A DNA stretch of 31,576 nucleotides, taken from assembly GCA_964345825.1 (NCBI GenBank), contig CAYFSI010000010.1, forward strand, positions 1-31,576, written 5' to 3'. Under the pieces are notes generated by a model. That model had not been told where the DNA came from. It made no database searches and saw nothing but the letters and a program-made list of their open reading frames with translations. The position numbers and the translations under genes were made by a program. This document shows positions 22,619 through 29,973 of the stretch, piece after piece (position 1 is the stretch's first letter; each line of letters opens with the position of its first letter). This DNA is from JAAYDH01 sp964345825. Lineage in GTDB: Bacteria > Bacillota_I > Bacilli_A > RFN20 > CAG-826.

Positions 22619-23686
22619 ATGTTCCTAGCATGGAAAGAAATTAAACACTCGAAAGCTAAATTCGGCTTAATCATCTCAGTCGTGGTTCTCGTTAGTTACC
22701 TCGTCTATTTTCTAACTTCTCTAGCCTATGGATTAGCCTCTTCTTACACGAATGGAATTAACAAGTGGAAGGCGGATGAGATTGTCTTAACTGTCGATTC
22801 TAATAACAATGTCATGATGTCATTTATGGGTATTGATGATTACAATTCTATCGATGTTCCAGAAGGCGAAAAAGCCAAACTTGGTTTATTCCCTGCAGTC
22901 ATTAAAGACGCTGACCCATTAAACACTAAGGATACCCGTCAAGAAATCTATGTCTTTGGTATCGAAAATAATTCCTTTATTGCTCCTAAAGAAGTACCAT
23001 CTGTTGGCTTATTGAATAACGAAATTGTCGCTGATAGTTCTTTAAAAGATCTCGGCTATGTCATTAACGATTATGTCTCGGTAGCGGGCACCACTTTAGA
23101 ATGGAAAATAGTCGCCTTTACCGATAAAGCAACATATCAAACTGCTCCTATTCTATACGCTAATTTAGATACCTGGAAAGAGCTCCGCTATGCTTCAATC
23201 CCATTTGAAGTTTTTAGCGCAGTGGTAGTGAAAGGTTCGGTCTCAACAAGCGCAGAAACACTGCAAATCTACTCTATTTCGCAGTTTATTAATAATTTAC
23301 CAGGCTATAACGCCCAAGTGGCAACCTTCAGTATTATGATTGGTTTTCTCATCGTCATTGTCGCTTTTGTCCTCGGCATATTTATCTATGTTTTAACCAT
23401 TCAAAAGACAAGCATGTTTGGAGTAATGAAAGCTCAAGGTATCTCCAATCTGTTTATTGGTAATTCCGTGGTCTCACAAACCATTATTATCACAGGGATT
23501 GGAATCGTCATCGGATTGGCCTTGACTTTGATTTCTGGATTCTTTCTTGGAGGTTTTGTTCCCTTTGCCATTAATCCATTATTCTATGTTGGAATTACAA
23601 TAGCCTTCATTTTATTCTCCGTTTTAGGTGGCTTGTTCTCCGTAAAAGCGGTTCTAAAAATCGACCCGCTTCGAGCGATTGGTTAG
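22619..23686 (+). CDS. ABC transporter permease, HrtB/FtsX-like
   Basis: 355 residues. One N-terminal helix (about 15-38), an extracytoplasmic domain (about 40-235) and three C-terminal helices with IYVLTIQKTSMFGVMKAQGIS between the first two, the FtsX-type coupling region, ending in LKIDPLRAIG. The N-terminus MFLAWKEIKHSKAKFGLI and the small outer domain resemble HrtB, the permease of Gram-positive haem-stress efflux. Whether haem is the substrate cannot be shown. It is followed after 11 bases by its ATPase. Confidence 0.78.
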   Translation: MFLAWKEIKHSKAKFGLIISVVVLVSYLVYFLTSLAYGLASSYTNGINKWKADEIVLTVDSNNNVMMSFMGIDDYNSIDVPEGEKAKLGLFPAVIKDADPLNTKDTRQEIYVFGIENNSFIAPKEVPSVGLLNNEIVADSSLKDLGYVINDYVSVAGTTLEWKIVAFTDKATYQTAPILYANLDTWKELRYASIPFEVFSAVVVKGSVSTSAETLQIYSISQFINNLPGYNAQVATFSIMIGFLIVIVAFVLGIFIYVLTIQKTSMFGVMKAQGISNLFIGNSVVSQTIIITGIGIVIGLALTLISGFFLGGFVPFAINPLFYVGITIAFILFSVLGGLFSVKAVLKIDPLRAIG

Positions 23687-23697
23687 GAGGATTATTT

Positions 23698-24372
23698 ATG
23701 TCAAAATTAATTGAGATGATCAATATCACAAAAGACTTCATCCAAGGCGATGATGTTATTCACGCTTTAAAGGAAACCAACTTCTCGGCAGAAGAAGGCG
23801 AGTTAATCGCCATCATCGGTCCTTCAGGGTCTGGCAAATCCACATTTCTCACCATTCTCGGCGGTCTACAAACACCAACCACTGGTCAAGTTTTAATCGG
23901 CGGGAAGCCATTTAGTAAATTGACGATTAAGGAACGCTCCAAAGTACGCTTTGATAAGATTGGTTTCATCTTGCAAGCCGCGAACTTGATTCCCTTTCTG
24001 TCGATTAATGATCAAATGTATCTTCATGATCGAATTAAAAGATGTAAACCCAATCACGAAAGATTAAATGAACTATACACGAAATTGGATATTAAAAAAT
24101 TACAGAAAAAGTTTCCTAATGAATTATCTGGGGGAGAAAGGCAAAGAGTGGCTATCGCTAAAGCTTTATATCACGATCCCGTTGTCATCTTAGCTGATGA
24201 ACCAACCGCGGCATTGGACACAACAAGAGCTTTTGAAGTAATTAAACTCCTAGCAAAACAAACCAAAGAGCAAAAGAAAGCGACCATCATGGTGACTCAC
24301 GATGAACGTCTAACTGAGTATTGCGATAAAGTCTACGTCATTGTCGATGGCGTGATGAGTCGAAGAAAATAA
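23698..24372 (+). CDS. ABC transporter ATP-binding protein, HrtA/LolD-like
   Basis: 224 residues: Walker A GPSGSGKST (41-49), Q-loop in FILQAANLIPFLS, signature ELSGGERQR, Walker B VVILADEPTAALD, and H-loop MVTHDERL. The ending ERLTEYCDKVYVIVDG fits the HrtA/LolD/MacB group. It pairs with the permease upstream to form a complete two-gene transporter. GGAGG precedes the start. It lies downstream of the peroxidase, consistent with an oxidative or haem stress role. Confidence 0.88.
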   Translation: MSKLIEMINITKDFIQGDDVIHALKETNFSAEEGELIAIIGPSGSGKSTFLTILGGLQTPTTGQVLIGGKPFSKLTIKERSKVRFDKIGFILQAANLIPFLSINDQMYLHDRIKRCKPNHERLNELYTKLDIKKLQKKFPNELSGGERQRVAIAKALYHDPVVILADEPTAALDTTRAFEVIKLLAKQTKEQKKATIMVTHDERLTEYCDKVYVIVDGVMSRRK

Positions 24373-24380
24373 TTTAAATT

Positions 24381-24413
24381 AAAAAAGACATTCGAATTGC
24401 TGGATGTCTTTTC
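24381..24413. terminator. bidirectional terminator between convergent genes
   Basis: Nine-base-pair stem AAAAGACAT/ATGTCTTTT with a 12-base loop. T runs follow on both strands, so it ends the ABC operon (plus) and the antiporter gene (minus). Confidence 0.85.
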
Positions 24414-24427
24414 ATTATGTAATTGTC

Positions 24428-25663
24428 TTAAGCCGTAGCTGTGGGAGGATTGATGATATTGTCTTTGTTTTTTGGAACAAGAAGAGCCTTGTAAGTCAAA
24501 TCCATCAAGATAGCACCTAAAGGTGCGAATATTAGAATCGATAAAACCGATATATTCAATACTTCTGTAGCGTATTCTGGAACGATTCCATTCATGCCGA
24601 TAAGTGTTCCCCCAATGGCGGCTTGAACGGTAGCCTTGGGTATCTCGGATATTGCGACGAATAACTTTTCTTTAAAAGTCAATGGAGTCTTGATTAGGCA
24701 GAGGAATGTACTTCCTAAACGGAAAGCCATCGCGATTAATAGGACAGCGATATAAAGCCAGACAGAATTTCCTAAGGAATCAAGTTTCACTGAAGTGCCA
24801 ACGAAAACAAACAAGAACATTTCAGAGAAGACCCATATCTTATCAAATTTAGTCGTCAATCGATGAGCGACAGCTGGACGTTGGGCGAAGACGACAATGC
24901 CCATCGAAATTACTCCTAGGAAGCTCGATAGAGAAACTGGGGTAGAATCGAGGACACCCTCGACATAAAGGAAAAGGACAGATAGTCCAATTAAAATAAT
25001 TATTTTATAAGTGTCACGAATGTGTATTTTTTTAAAGAGCAAAGAGCAGAGAAAACCAAGAATAATTCCTGCGCCGACTCCAAATATTAAACTGGTGGGA
25101 ATCTTGATTAAAGTCATGGGATCAAAATTAGTTCCTGATCCGTGAGCTAACATATTGACAAGAGCCATGAAGATGACGATGCAGTAGACATCATCCGCGC
25201 TACTACCAGCGATAATCATTTGAGGAACGCTATTTTTTGTGCCGATATTTTTGTCAATTAAATTAGCCATTCTCACGACGACAACAGCAGGGCTAACTGC
25301 TCCTAAAACTGTGCCAATGATTAGCGATTCAACTAATGTGAGGCCGAGCATCAACGGACCGACAATAGCCATGGCGATGATTTCAAAAGTAGCAGGGATA
25401 AAACAAAGCAAAATGGCAGGGCGACCGACTCTCTTCAAATCATTAAAATTAAGGGAGAGTCCAGCTTTTAATAGAATAATAACCAAAGCAATATTGCGAA
25501 TTTCACTGGAAATAGCACTTAGATGAGAGTCCATCAATCCCCAAGATTGCATTGCAATTCCAAGAATCAAAAAACCAATGAGGGAGGGGATGCGAATCTT
25601 AGGAAAAATAATCGATATTAGAACGCCAACTAAAAATATGATACTTAGACTTACAAAAAACAT
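24428..25663 (-). CDS. Cation:proton antiporter (monovalent cation/H+ family)
   Basis: 411 residues with about 12 hydrophobic helices. Motifs: FPKIRIPSLIGFLILGI at the N-terminus, the unwound-helix segment GAVSPAVVVVRM (about 129-140) and the ion-binding helix AGSSADDVYCI with an Asp-Asp pair, as in electrogenic Na+/H+ antiporters. The last helices contain ISEIPKATVQAAIGG, typical of the NhaP/CPA group. It likely exports Na+ or K+ in exchange for H+. I chose the ATG at 25663, 7 bases after GAAGGAGG; the upstream in-frame ATG at 25687 has no such site. No regulatory (TrkA) domain follows. Confidence 0.9.
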   Translation of the reverse strand: MFFVSLSIIFLVGVLISIIFPKIRIPSLIGFLILGIAMQSWGLMDSHLSAISSEIRNIALVIILLKAGLSLNFNDLKRVGRPAILLCFIPATFEIIAMAIVGPLMLGLTLVESLIIGTVLGAVSPAVVVVRMANLIDKNIGTKNSVPQMIIAGSSADDVYCIVIFMALVNMLAHGSGTNFDPMTLIKIPTSLIFGVGAGIILGFLCSLLFKKIHIRDTYKIIILIGLSVLFLYVEGVLDSTPVSLSSFLGVISMGIVVFAQRPAVAHRLTTKFDKIWVFSEMFLFVFVGTSVKLDSLGNSVWLYIAVLLIAMAFRLGSTFLCLIKTPLTFKEKLFVAISEIPKATVQAAIGGTLIGMNGIVPEYATEVLNISVLSILIFAPLGAILMDLTYKALLVPKNKDNIINPPTATA

Positions 25664-25699
25664 ATTTTTGCCTCCTTCTTGAGTCACTTATAAGAAATA

Positions 25700-25805
25700 T
25701 GTAGACATCGTCAGTTTGCATTTAGCAAGCGGTTTTCTTTTGAAGGAAGATGTCATTTCCACTAATGAATATAGCACTCTTCATACGATAATGAAGTTTT
25801 TTTTA
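25700..25805 (+). ncRNA. candidate structured small RNA with its own terminator
   Basis: A plus-strand terminator exists at 25779-25805 with no gene upstream on that strand. Before it, GACATC (25704-25709) pairs with GATGTC (25749-25754), enclosing TTGC/GCAA and CTTTTGAAG mini-hairpins. A promoter is uncertain (TTGCCT at 25668-25673 and TAAGAA at 25691-25696, 17-bp spacing). The following rubredoxin gene has a separate promoter, so this is not obviously its leader. Confidence 0.4.
25779..25805 (+). terminator. terminator without an upstream gene
   Basis: Stem CTTCAT/ATGAAG with a 6-base loop followed by T8. Confidence 0.75.
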
Positions 25806-25881
25806 AATCTTTTAATACAGTTAATAAATTAATATGCACGTTTGATATTATTAAGCTGTGAATAGGTCATCTCTTTATCAC

Positions 25882-25910
25882 TTGGTAAGCCACAATATTG
25901 TTTGTATAAT
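25882..25910 (+). promoter_or_regulatory. promoter of the rubredoxin gene
   Basis: TTGGTA (25882-25887), 17-bp spacer, TATAAT (25905-25910). Confidence 0.75.
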
Positions 25911-25935
25911 AATAAAAGCAAGAGGAGGACTTAAT

Positions 25936-26094
25936 ATGGATAAATATGTTTGCACTGTCTGTGGATTTATCTACGATGAAAAAGAAGGGTATCCAGAAGC
26001 TGGTATTAAGCCAGGAACAAGATGGGAAGACATCCCAGAAGATTTCATTTGCCCTATCTGCGGCGCCGGTAAGAGCGACTTCGTTAGACAATAA
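25936..26094 (+). CDS. Rubredoxin
   Basis: 52 residues with the Fe(SCys)4 site from two CxxCG knuckles: CTVCG (6-10) and CPICG (39-43), plus the conserved YDEKEGYPEAGI and PGTRWEDIPEDF segments. Rubredoxin carries single electrons to rubrerythrin and other oxygen-detoxifying enzymes in anaerobes, and the rubrerythrin gene is at 11208. I chose the ATG at 25936 with AGAGGAGG; the upstream in-frame ATG at 25858 would add a non-homologous 26-residue extension that overlaps the promoter. Confidence 0.97.
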   Translation: MDKYVCTVCGFIYDEKEGYPEAGIKPGTRWEDIPEDFICPICGAGKSDFVRQ

Positions 26095-26102
26095 GCCAAT
26101 AG

Positions 26103-26162
26103 AACCGCTTACCCAATGATAAAATGATTGGACAAATCATCTTATCTTTAAGCGGTTTTTTA
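26103..26162 (+). terminator. long branched terminator of rubredoxin
   Basis: Outer stem AACCGCTTA/TAAGCGGTT (9 bp) spanning 55 bases, with an inner CCAAT/ATTGG hairpin, followed by T6. It is unusually large compared with the other terminators here. Confidence 0.75.
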
Positions 26163-26188
26163 TATACATTTTTTTATTCATCATTATT

Positions 26189-26197
26189 TGCTACAAT
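26189..26197 (+). promoter_or_regulatory. extended -10 for the gene at 26204, leaderless position
   Basis: TG, one base, TACAAT (26192-26197); the ATG follows after 6 bases with no ribosome-binding site. No clear -35 box, as expected for an extended -10. Confidence 0.55.
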
Positions 26198-26203
26198 TTC
26201 TTC

Positions 26204-26704
26204 ATGGACAAAAAAATAATTACCTTAGCTAATCGCAGGATATCAAGTGTTTTTCCACTGATATTTTTCATGCTATTTTATGGAATTATATTAATTACTA
26301 GTATTGGCTTAATTCTATTCCTAATTATAAATTTTACACCTGACTATAGTTACTACCTTCTTATTCTCTTTTCAATAATTTTTGGCGGAGTAGCGGGTTA
26401 TCTCTTATTTGACACGATTTTTTTCGCTAAGAAGATAAAGGCCAATAATGTACTCGACCAATCTTGTTTAGAACTAGACATAGATAAACAACATATCATT
26501 GTTTATGGTCTCAATGGGGTGTATCAAATTCCTTTGAACAATGTTGTTAAATTTACTGGAGATGTTTTCTTCTTTCACTCCTTATTGAGTCTCACTTATA
26601 TCAACAAAAATCGCCGAAAACAATCCATTGAAATTGGCATTGTGAATCACGTCTTTAAAACTAAAAAAGAGATTAAATCAATTTTAATTTCCTATAAGAG
26701 ATAG
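26204..26704 (+). CDS. Membrane protein with two helices and a PH-like cytoplasmic part
   Basis: 166 residues. Two hydrophobic helices (about 15-40 and 48-70) are followed by a predicted beta-rich segment, CLELDIDKQHIIVYGLNGV (88-106) and YQIPLNNVVKFTG, that resembles the bacterial PH-like (YcxB/YdbS type) pattern in which short strands follow membrane helices. I cannot confirm the family. There is no ribosome-binding site; an extended -10 box ends 6 bases before the ATG. The next gene begins 15 bases after the stop, also with a -10 at leaderless distance. Confidence 0.7.
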   Translation: MDKKIITLANRRISSVFPLIFFMLFYGIILITSIGLILFLIINFTPDYSYYLLILFSIIFGGVAGYLLFDTIFFAKKIKANNVLDQSCLELDIDKQHIIVYGLNGVYQIPLNNVVKFTGDVFFFHSLLSLTYINKNRRKQSIEIGIVNHVFKTKKEIKSILISYKR

Positions 26705-26707
26705 GGG

Positions 26708-26713
26708 TATACT
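26708..26713 (+). promoter_or_regulatory. -10 element at leaderless distance before the CBS gene
   Basis: TATACT, 6 bases before the ATG at 26720; no good -35 and no ribosome-binding site. Confidence 0.4.
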
Positions 26714-26719
26714 ATTTAT

Positions 26720-27442
26720 ATGGATAAAAACGATTATTTTATTAAACTGTATAATCAGCTCGATAATTTGCTTGTTAGTTATTACAAAATGCGAGATCGA
26801 AACACGTCTTTAATCATGCGCTACGCGCAAGATTTGCAGCGCTCTGCCTATAAACAAACCTACGAGAGAGGTAGAAAACTTAACCTCATCCGTGTTATCA
26901 GAAATATGATGGTTCACGACCTCGACATGAATGTGGACAGACTAGTGGAAATAACTCCCGATTTGATTGAATTTTTAGAAAAGGAAATCTCCCTTTTATC
27001 GCACCCTCAAACAGCTTTTGACATCGCCACTAAAACTAATGCTTTATTTTCTGTCTCTCCGATGGATTTAATCCATGAAAAAATATCAATTATGCTTCAG
27101 CGAGGAAACTTACAAGTTCCAGTCCTTGATGAAAAACTCAAGGTGGTGGGAGTCTTTTCTCCTAACACTCTTCTCCTTTACTTAAGCGAGCATCCTGGCT
27201 ACAAAAAAGATTTGCGAATCGCTCAATTAATGGACTATATCTCTCTTTCAAAACACGTTAGTGAATATTACGAATTTGTTGAAAAAGGTTTTCCAAGTGA
27301 ACAAGTAGCCGATCTCTTTGATCAATACTATAAAAAGGGCAAGAAACTAGTCATGGTCTTTGTCACTGAACATGGTAAAGAGAATGAATCTTTGCTTGGT
27401 TTAATCACTCCTTATGATGTCGTAAATCTCGAAAAAAAATAG
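26720..27442 (+). CDS. CBS-domain protein with an N-terminal HEPN-like domain
   Basis: 240 residues. The N-terminal ~95 residues are all-helical: LYNQLDNLLVSYYKMR at 10-25 and, at 61-66, Arg-Asn-Met-Met-Val-His, which fits the R-x4-6-H motif of HEPN domains. Residues about 110-160 form a CBS unit with VPVLDEKLKVVGVFSPNTLL; the second half (about 165-240, ending LLGLITPYDVVNL) forms the second. CBS pairs usually bind adenine nucleotides as energy or second-messenger sensors. HEPN domains are often RNases, but many members are inactive, and no RNA target is evident. It lies after the PH-like gene by 15 bp. Confidence 0.8.
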   Translation: MDKNDYFIKLYNQLDNLLVSYYKMRDRNTSLIMRYAQDLQRSAYKQTYERGRKLNLIRVIRNMMVHDLDMNVDRLVEITPDLIEFLEKEISLLSHPQTAFDIATKTNALFSVSPMDLIHEKISIMLQRGNLQVPVLDEKLKVVGVFSPNTLLLYLSEHPGYKKDLRIAQLMDYISLSKHVSEYYEFVEKGFPSEQVADLFDQYYKKGKKLVMVFVTEHGKENESLLGLITPYDVVNLEKK

Positions 27443-27523
27443 ATTTTTTCCTCATTCAATCATTATTTTTCTATTGCGAAATGAATCTTGCATATCATAG
27501 ACTAAATCAAAGGACATAAAAAT

Positions 27524-28210
27524 ATGAAAAAATATTATTCAGTCATCAAACAAAACATGATGGAATTTTTGAAATTTAAAAATTACCATCAAATGCACAT
27601 CGCTTTGGCTATCTTTTCTTTCATTGTCATGCTGCCATTTATTATTGGAGCTTTTGTTATCTTTGGATTGTTATCCGTAGTATATTTCTCCTTCTATTTA
27701 ATGGGGTTACCCGCTGAATTTTTGCTATCATTTATTAGGCAAGAAGGCAAGGATGTTAAACACGCCACTCAGACCGTAATCTACATTATTGGATTCCCAA
27801 TCATATTCCTATGGTATGTTTACATGTCTCTTTCAATCTTCCTTATCTATGTCGGAAACATCTTCTTTGAAATCAACCGATACTATGGTTCTCTAGCCGG
27901 AGTTCCTTTCAAAGCCAACCTTGGCAAAGCAGCCGAAGCACTTAATGAGAACGCTCCAGTTGAACAATCGGATGAAAAAAGACATTTCGTTTCTGAACCT
28001 CTCATTCTTGTAATTGTAAATGCCGCTCTTTATTTCATTGGTTCGTTAGCTTTTGTGCTACTTTTATACGCCTTTGGAAATCAGGTTTTAGCATATAACT
28101 TGCTTGGTATCTTCTACATGTTGCCTACGATTTTCACACTTATCTTTGTTCCTTTAGCTTTTGGAAGAAAAAAACAGATAAAAGAAAAGAAAAAAGTGTC
28201 TCAAAAATAA
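27524..28210 (+). CDS. Polytopic membrane protein of unknown function
   Basis: 228 residues with four or five hydrophobic helices (about 26-46, 47-68, 83-113, 160-185, 190-210) and a charged connecting loop around 125-155 (AAEALNENAPVEQSDEKRH). The tail is very Lys-rich. No family is recognised. AAAGG precedes the start. No terminator is seen before the scaffold gap. Confidence 0.78.
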   Translation: MKKYYSVIKQNMMEFLKFKNYHQMHIALAIFSFIVMLPFIIGAFVIFGLLSVVYFSFYLMGLPAEFLLSFIRQEGKDVKHATQTVIYIIGFPIIFLWYVYMSLSIFLIYVGNIFFEINRYYGSLAGVPFKANLGKAAEALNENAPVEQSDEKRHFVSEPLILVIVNAALYFIGSLAFVLLLYAFGNQVLAYNLLGIFYMLPTIFTLIFVPLAFGRKKQIKEKKKVSQK

Positions 28211-28221
28211 TTAGTCCAGAA

Positions 28222-28276
28222 TCTTTCGAAATAAAACTATTTTGGTAAATAATACGAATGCAAATTTTATTTTTTT
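28222..28276 (+). repeat. left copy of a 55-bp sequence flanking the gap
   Basis: These 55 bases, ending in seven T, recur exactly at 28377-28431 on the other side of the N run. Confidence 0.95.
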
Positions 28277-28376
28277 NNNNNNNNNNNNNNNNNNNNNNNN
28301 NNNNNNNNNNNNNNNNNNNNNNNNNNNNNNNNNNNNNNNNNNNNNNNNNNNNNNNNNNNNNNNNNNNNNNNNNNNN
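28277..28376. other. assembly gap (100 N)
   Basis: Exactly 100 N, the usual arbitrary scaffold spacer. Confidence 0.98.
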
Positions 28377-28431
28377 TCTTTCGAAATAAAACTATTTTGG
28401 TAAATAATACGAATGCAAATTTTATTTTTTT
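28377..28431 (+). repeat. right copy of the 55-bp sequence flanking the gap
   Basis: Identical to 28222-28276; the right copy continues into one further T and then unique sequence. Confidence 0.95.
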
Positions 28432-28475
28432 TACTTTAAAATGGTTTCTTAATTTTTTATTGAAATTTGCGAAGT

Positions 28476-28490
28476 ATGAACTATGTTCAT
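28476..28490. promoter_or_regulatory. operator-like dyad upstream of the surface-protein gene
   Basis: Perfect inverted repeat ATGAAC-TAT-GTTCAT, 15 bp, about 80 bp before the start codon and just upstream of a TTGCTA hexamer. Confidence 0.4.
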
Positions 28491-29205
28491 TAATTTCTTG
28501 CTATTTAACCTAAAAATAAGTAAATATAAAAGATAATATTTTTCAGAAATAGATCCGGGGGGTATATTATGAAACCAATCATTAAAAAGATTGTGGCATT
28601 TGCTGCCATAATTCCAATTTCAGTAGGCATAGGCTTAACCGCCATAAATGGTGATGTTTCGCAAGAAGCACAAGCCGCTACAACATACGAAAAATTAACT
28701 GCGAGCGGATTCAGCATTGACTCGAATGCTCAATATGTTCTTGGTATCGATGGAACTGGTTTTCATTATGCTGGTTCATCTAGCTGGGGCTTAACCGCTC
28801 TACCATCTGCTCAAACCCCCTTATATTACACTTTGACCCTCGTTGATGCTGGAGCAAAAACTTTTACCGCTCGAACAGTCATTGGCTCGACAACCTATTA
28901 TTTGACTATTCCGACAACTAACACTTTTACAATGTCTTCCTCTAGCACCACAATTCGAATTGCTACATCTCAATCAGACCCTGATGCCGTTTCACACATT
29001 AGTATTGCGAATAGGCACATTAGAAGGAATGGGACTAGTGGTCTCAGGAGTTACGCTACTTCAACTGGATCAGCTGCTTATTTTACAAAGTCGTTACTGA
29101 CAAGGTTTTATCTAGCATTTCTGTTTCTGGCTCTCCAACCAAGACGGCTTATTATGACAGCGAAAGCTTTGACCCAACCGGTCTCACCATTACAGCCAAC
29201 TATGC

Positions 29206-29251
29206 TGATAGTAGTACCGCCGATGTCACATCTAGCTGTACATATACTCCT
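29206..29251 (+). repeat. 46-bp repeat, copy 1 (in the first Ig-like domain)
   Basis: Identical to 29928-29973; after one mismatch the identity continues for 10 more bases. Confidence 0.95.
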
Positions 29252-29927
29252 ACTCCTTTAACTCAAGGAACTACTTCTGTAACAGTCAGTTATGTTGAAG
29301 GTGGCGTTACTAAAACAACCGCCATCAGTGGTATTACAGTTGGTGTTGCCTTAGCCGAAACTGTGGTTAAATTTGGAACCGGTGCCGAAGATAATAGTTG
29401 GACTGAAAGTTCACAAAATATTGGAAAAGATTATATTGGTCTTGCTTCAACAAGCCATTATGTCTCTACCTCAGCTGGAACTTTATTTGGCATTAACCAA
29501 GTTCTTGATTCATCAATCTCGGTACAATTTAAAGTTGGTACCTATGGCACTTGGCCAGACTTACCAGAAATGCCAACCATAACAGTAGCTTTATTGAATT
29601 CAAGTGATGTTGTATTGGCATCCAATACAGGAAGCCCAACCTTGACAAAATCAGCTGAAAGCTATGCTCAAGGTATGACCATCTCGGTTACTAAGCCAGC
29701 TAATCCTGCTGCTATTGCCAGCATTAAAATTTTGTATCTAGTGTTGGATCAATGACAACTACTGGAACTTATATGCGCCTTCAAGAATTAACACTCTCAT
29801 TCTCTACCGCTACAGTGGTGGGCAAAACACTATCCTCAATTGCTGTTGCAACTCAACCAACGGATAAATCATATTACAACGGAGAATCATTTGATCCTTC
29901 TGGAATGGTTATTACTGCCACCTATAG

Positions 29928-29973
29928 TGATAGTAGTACCGCCGATGTCACATCTAGCTGTACATATACTCCT
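29928..29973 (+). repeat. 46-bp repeat, copy 2 (in the second Ig-like domain)
   Basis: Exact second copy; encodes the conserved ADVTSSCTYTP part of the domain. Confidence 0.95.

Larger units (their letters stand above)
28211..28568. other. Intergenic region containing a scaffold gap
   Basis: There is no gene. It holds the gap at 28277-28376, the repeated 55-bp flanks, a dyad operator-like site at 28476-28490, and TTGCTA at 28498-28503 as a possible -35 for the downstream gene. Confidence 0.7.

Noticed and set aside
25858..25935. N-terminal extension of rubredoxin from the upstream ATG
   Set aside because: It would overlap the promoter, has no ribosome-binding site, and does not resemble rubredoxin; the ATG at 25936 has AGAGGAGG.
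28222..28431. Genuine tandem repeat or insertion-sequence ends around the gap
   Set aside because: Exact 55-bp identity with 100 N between is more simply explained by a k-mer overlap of two contigs; no inverted repeats or transposase are present.
29754..29756. Reading TGA as Trp (genetic code 4) to explain the interrupted surface protein
   Set aside because: Read-through keeps the wrong frame; the domain pattern continues only after a 1-nt shift. Tryptophan is encoded by TGG throughout.
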